A stretch of 26,070 nucleotides of DNA from Candidatus Nitrosopumilus sp. Lineage in GTDB: Archaea > Thermoproteota > Nitrososphaeria > Nitrososphaerales > Nitrosopumilaceae. Below are positions 23,448-26,070 of this stretch, in pieces. The translations under genes were made by a program, and so were the position numbers. Location of the stretch: NCBI GenBank assembly GCA_013203245.1, contig JABMOR010000045.1, positions 1 to 26,070 on the forward strand, given 5' to 3'. The notes under the pieces were generated by a model. That model was given only the letters and a program-made list of their open reading frames with translations. It ran no database searches and had not been told where the DNA came from. Positions within the stretch are counted from its first letter, which is position 1, and each line of letters begins with the position of its first letter.

Positions 23448-24123
23448 TTATTTCCTCTCCAGAAAGATCATCCACTCGTTTGTCAATGGTAGTTTCTTTA
23501 TGAAATTGTTTTAAAATATTTTTAACAGTTTTTCTTCTATATGAGAATATTTTGTTAATTGTTTGAATAAGATCTTTAGATAAATTGTTTTTTTGAACTA
23601 TTTTTAGAATTACAGAATCAATTTTTGGGGGAGGGGAAAAATTATTTTTACCCACTTTGGATAAAATTGTAATTTCAAATGCAGAAGTTGCAATAATGCT
23701 TATGGCTTTTCTTTGCTTTGAAGATTTGGCAAGTAATTTATCAGCAAATTCTTTTTGGACCATAATCACTCCATGAGAAAATGAAGTTTGTGCTAACCAT
23801 TCTATGGCATCTTTACTCCTAGAATATGGAAGATTAGAAACAAAAATAGTGAATACGTCATTGTTTTTTAAACCGTCACCAAATTTTAAGACCAGATTAC
23901 CCATACCAGAAAATTTAGATTTTGCACCTCTAACTAATTCTTCATCCATATCAACTGAAATCACCTTAGCAGCATTTTCACATAAGAGGGGAGTTAAGAT
24001 TCCACGTCCAGTGCCAATTTCAAAGACAATGTCATTTTTTGTAATTTTTGCCTCAGAAACAATAAATTTTGCTATAGAATTAGAATTTAGAAAGTGTTGT
24101 CCAAGACGTTTTCGTTTTATCAT
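23416..24123 (-). CDS. ksgA: 16S rRNA adenine dimethyltransferase (KsgA/Dim1)
   Basis: This enzyme dimethylates two adjacent adenosines near the 3' end of 16S rRNA during small-subunit maturation. The family start KRLGQHFL is at 5-12, the SAM loop FEIGTGRGILT at 34-44, the acidic VDMDEE at 57-62, and the catalytic NLPY at 97-100. QKEFADKLLA matches the post-motif helix. At 235 residues it is shorter than most archaeal members (about 260-280), chiefly in the C-terminal helical domain. The ATG overlaps the DUF655 stop (ATGA), implying coupled translation. Confidence 0.93.
   Translation of the reverse strand: MIKRKRLGQHFLNSNSIAKFIVSEAKITKNDIVFEIGTGRGILTPLLCENAAKVISVDMDEELVRGAKSKFSGMGNLVLKFGDGLKNNDVFTIFVSNLPYSRSKDAIEWLAQTSFSHGVIMVQKEFADKLLAKSSKQRKAISIIATSAFEITILSKVGKNNFSPPPKIDSVILKIVQKNNLSKDLIQTINKIFSYRRKTVKNILKQFHKETTIDKRVDDLSGEEIIGLANKILEK
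23454..23460 (-). promoter_or_regulatory. ribosome binding site deciding the hemK start
   Basis: The minus strand reads GGAGAGG inside ksgA, six bases before the TTG at 23447. Among several in-frame TTG codons (23447, 23441, 23426) only the first has this spacing. Confidence 0.6.
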
Positions 24124-24686
24124 CTCTTAACAAAGAGATTCATTCTACTTTCACCTGTAATTTCATCCAGGATTCGTTCAGAAATATGTTTAATTGGCTC
24201 TTTAAATCCAACACGATCTTGTAAATCACTATAGCTTTCAAACTTTTTTATTTCTCTTTCCTCAAGCATGCTTTTCATGTAGGTTTTTCCAATTCCAGGA
24301 ATTAGTTCAAGTGCATGAATTCTTGGAGTTAGTGGTTGTGCATTGTTTAGATATGTAACAAATTTTTCTTCATTGTTAGTTACAATATTTTCAACTACAG
24401 ACTCTAATTCACTTTGAGCAGATGATGAAATGTTATCATATTCCAGCTTTCCCAAAACAGATAGTACTTTGGTTCTTCCGTCTTTTCCGATATAGATTTT
24501 TTCACCAATCTCAAATGTGGAGTTTGGAATTCCAAGGATTTCTAATAAAGTTAATCTGTCTTCTCCGATAGCTGTAATGATAATTCCATCTCGACCTCTT
24601 ACAGTTGATGATTTGCCTCTAGAATTGAAATCCAATACATATGCATACTCCTCATACTTTCTAGTAGGGGGTTTTGCCCGATACAA
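24120..24686 (-). CDS. DUF655 family protein (OB-fold plus helix-hairpin-helix)
   Basis: This 188-residue archaeal protein has the N-terminal signature KYEEYAYVLDFNSRGKSS (10-27), then a small beta-barrel stretch with GEKIYIGKDGRTKV. A helix-hairpin-helix region follows, including LELIPGIGKTYMKSMLEERE at about 126-145 and FESYSDLQDRVG. HhH and OB folds suggest nucleic-acid binding. Its constant place between RNA polymerase subunit F and ksgA in many archaea points to a role in rRNA or ribosome processing, still undefined. The start is TTG with AGGAG nine bases upstream. Confidence 0.88.
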   Translation of the reverse strand: MYRAKPPTRKYEEYAYVLDFNSRGKSSTVRGRDGIIITAIGEDRLTLLEILGIPNSTFEIGEKIYIGKDGRTKVLSVLGKLEYDNISSSAQSELESVVENIVTNNEEKFVTYLNNAQPLTPRIHALELIPGIGKTYMKSMLEEREIKKFESYSDLQDRVGFKEPIKHISERILDEITGESRMNLFVKR

Positions 24687-24690
24687 AATA

Positions 24691-24720
24691 GAATGCTCCT
24701 AAAAAGTTACGAATGCTCCT
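24691..24720. repeat. 10-bp direct repeat at the rpoF-DUF655 junction
   Basis: GAATGCTCCT occurs at 24691-24700 and again at 24711-24720. One copy codes the last rpoF residues (KEHS); the other provides the DUF655 ribosome site. Confidence 0.8.
24696..24700 (-). promoter_or_regulatory. ribosome binding site of DUF655 gene
   Basis: AGGAG on the minus strand lies nine bases before the TTG at 24686. It is part of a 10-base repeat (see 24691-24720). Confidence 0.55.
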
Positions 24721-25033
24721 TGATTATTTTGAGCATTTTTTCCAAGGTTTCAGCAAGAATTAATTTTTTCCAACCAAATGTGAAGGAACGTAATTCAGCT
24801 AAACTTGTAGGTCTAATGTTAACTATTTCAACAGCTTCATCTTCTGTTAATTCACATTCTTTGACAAGTTTTTTTTTCATTTCTTTTGCTTCTTTTGCAT
24901 CAGTTGTTGTAAATTTTGAAACATAATCATATGTCCAACGTTGAATTTGATCCATTTCTTCAACATCAACTTTACCTAAAATTTCTTTAACTTCTGCAAG
25001 TGAAATTGCTTGTTTCTTTTTTATCTCTTCCAT
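24707..25033 (-). CDS. rpoF: DNA-directed RNA polymerase subunit F (Rpo4/Rpb4)
   Basis: This 108-residue protein is the Rpb4-like stalk subunit that pairs with Rpo7 on archaeal RNA polymerase. Family features are KQAISLAEVKEILGKV near the N-terminus, MDQIQRWTYDYVSKF in the middle, and the C-terminal HRDC-like helices with LTEDEAVEIVNIRP and SLAELRSF. The ATG at 25033 lies one base after the L21e stop; a GTG nine bases earlier would overlap that gene and is less likely. It is the second gene of the L21e operon. Confidence 0.92.
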   Translation of the reverse strand: MEEIKKKQAISLAEVKEILGKVDVEEMDQIQRWTYDYVSKFTTTDAKEAKEMKKKLVKECELTEDEAVEIVNIRPTSLAELRSFTFGWKKLILAETLEKMLKIIKEHS

Positions 25034-25034
25034 A

Positions 25035-25334
25035 TTATACACCGAATGGTTTAATGTGATCCAATCTTGTGATTAAGGTTTTTGTTTTATCGCCTAATTT
25101 CACATCAAGAGTAACTGCACGTCTACCAACATTTGTAACTATACCTACTTTTCCGTGGTATCGTCTGTGTGGTAATCCTTTGTGTTGTCTAGGATCAATA
25201 ATGACAAGTGCTTGTTGACCTTCTTTGTACTCACGTAACAAAAATGAGACTCCTCTAGGGGCCTTTTTTGTCATAATAGATCTAGATTTATGCTTAAATC
25301 CATGTGAACGACCGTGAGACTTCTTAGTTGCCAT
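25035..25334 (-). CDS. rpl21e: 50S ribosomal protein L21e
   Basis: This large-subunit protein is found in archaea and eukaryotes but not in bacteria. At 99 residues it has normal length. Family blocks are HGFKHKSRSIMTKKAPRGV at 11-29, IIDPRQHKGLPHRRYHGKVG at 45-64, and TNVGRRAVTLDV near 67-78. The high Lys/Arg content fits rRNA binding. It is the first gene of a five-gene operon running to hemK, and its TATA box overlaps the end of rlmN. Confidence 0.97.
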   Translation of the reverse strand: MATKKSHGRSHGFKHKSRSIMTKKAPRGVSFLLREYKEGQQALVIIDPRQHKGLPHRRYHGKVGIVTNVGRRAVTLDVKLGDKTKTLITRLDHIKPFGV

Positions 25335-25358
25335 GTGTGTAAAATCTTTGAAAGCCCT

Positions 25359-25366
25359 ATTTTAAG
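25359..25366 (-). promoter_or_regulatory. TATA box of the rpl21e operon
   Basis: The minus strand reads TTAAAATA, centred 28 bases before the L21e ATG at 25334. It overlaps the stop codon of rlmN (25362-25364), so the two transcription units are packed end to end. Confidence 0.6.
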
Positions 25367-26070
25367 ACTTAGAAAAGTTGGGTCCGGTTTGACCTGCAAG
25401 ATCAGTTCTAAGCTGACCGCATGCAGCAGAAATTTCTGTGCCTTTTTCGATTCTAACGGTACAATTCACTCCTGCCTCGGATAAAATTCGTTCAAATTCC
25501 CGGATATTTTTTTCTGACGGGCGTTGGAAATCGCCTGCAGTCGGATTAATTGGGATCAAGTTCACATGAGACCCGTTTCCCTTCAAAAGCCTAGCCAACT
25601 CGGTTGCAATTTCAGGCGAATCGTTGACTCCTGCCATAAGCGCATATTCAAACGTCACACGACGCCCAGTTTTTTTAAAATAATTTCCGCCCAGCTCAAT
25701 TATCTCCTCCACAGAATTAGGGCTTGCAGTAGGAACCAGTTTTTTTCTTAATGCGTTGTTTGGGGCATGAAGAGAGATTGCCAGACCTATCTGCAGGTTT
25801 TCTTCAGCCAGTTTTTCAATTCCAGATTTGATTCCAATGGTAGAAATTGTGATGTGTCTTTGGCCCAATCCGAATCCCCTATCATGCGTCAAAATTTTCA
25901 CAGAACGAATCATTTCATCATAATTTGCCATAGGTTCCCCCATGCCCATGAAAACTAAATTTGTCACATGCTCCCCTCTTTGCTGCAGTATTTCTGCAAA
26001 ATGAATTACTTGCGACACAATGTGTTCTGCCTTCAGATTTGTTTCAAATCCCATTTGTCCGGTTGCACAA
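25362..26070 (-). CDS. rlmN: RlmN-type radical SAM RNA methyltransferase, partial
   Basis: The C-terminal 235 codons are present, and the gene continues past the right edge. It opens CATGQMGFETNL, the end of the C-x3-C-x2-CATG-x2-GF cluster motif, whose first two cysteines would lie outside. NLVFMGMGEPMANYD, RHITISTIG, GLAISLHAPN and PINPTAGDFQRP follow, and SAACGQL holds the conserved methyl-carrying Cys. RlmN makes 2-methyladenosine at 23S rRNA A2503 and in some tRNAs. The family is mainly bacterial. GC is clearly higher than in its neighbours (29 of 60 bases on 25561-25620 against 16 of 60 on 24361-24420), which suggests acquisition by transfer. Confidence 0.92.
   Translation of the reverse strand, partial: CATGQMGFETNLKAEHIVSQVIHFAEILQQRGEHVTNLVFMGMGEPMANYDEMIRSVKILTHDRGFGLGQRHITISTIGIKSGIEKLAEENLQIGLAISLHAPNNALRKKLVPTASPNSVEEIIELGGNYFKKTGRRVTFEYALMAGVNDSPEIATELARLLKGNGSHVNLIPINPTAGDFQRPSEKNIREFERILSEAGVNCTVRIEKGTEISAACGQLRTDLAGQTGPNFSKS

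Noticed and set aside
1..26070. CRISPR array or insertion sequence.
   Set aside because: No regularly spaced repeats, transposase or terminal inverted repeats were found on either strand.

Overview
The window is a gene-dense, AT-rich stretch of an archaeal chromosome, best explained as an ammonia-oxidising thaumarchaeon of the Nitrosopumilus/Nitrosarchaeum type. The evidence is a eukaryote-like DNA topoisomerase IB, a proteasome alpha subunit, archaeal L21e and RNA polymerase subunit F genes, a tRNA with a bulge-helix-bulge intron in its anticodon stem, secreted proteins with the thaumarchaeal VPGWIKNNAKWW repeat, many TTG starts, and TATA-like boxes about 25-30 bases before start codons (leaderless transcripts).

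Layout. 1-2876: an ADP-forming acyl-CoA synthetase beta-type subunit (cut by the edge), a glutamine amidotransferase, a 46-residue protein, a small Toprim protein and glutamate dehydrogenase. 2949-7618: a winged-helix regulator divergent from psmA, a ubiE-like methyltransferase coupled to an MFS transporter, a PII-like protein with a short T-loop, TatA and an orphan DNA methyltransferase. 7712-12831: a MrfA/Hrq1-like helicase with a C-terminal zinc domain, an SDR oxidoreductase and topoisomerase IB. 12875-18571: tRNA-Met with a non-canonical intron, a HEPN-like protein, a membrane-anchored winged-helix protein, an SPFH/prohibitin protein, several very small membrane or zinc proteins, a two-gene unit (zincin-like protein plus SirB1-like protein) and tRNA-Ser. 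18640-20906: a large secreted protein gene split by a single-base frameshift in an A run. 21017-26070: a metallophosphoesterase, isocitrate dehydrogenase, the conserved archaeal information-processing operon rpl21e-rpoF-DUF655-ksgA-hemK, and an rlmN gene with clearly higher GC than its neighbours.

Most of the region is housekeeping: nitrogen and carbon metabolism (gdhA, PII, icd), protein export and quality control (tatA, psmA, SPFH), and RNA and ribosome maturation (ksgA, hemK, rlmN, rpl21e). No stretch over 300 bases lacks a gene. Convergent pairs abut or overlap by a few bases (1599/1602, 6050/6053, 6840/6842, 18044/18047, 22907/22908). I see no CRISPR array, insertion sequence or integrated element, and no convincing new multi-gene system. 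The best leads are the anticodon-stem tRNA intron, the split secreted protein, the zincin-like protein with a variant metal motif, and the PII variant.
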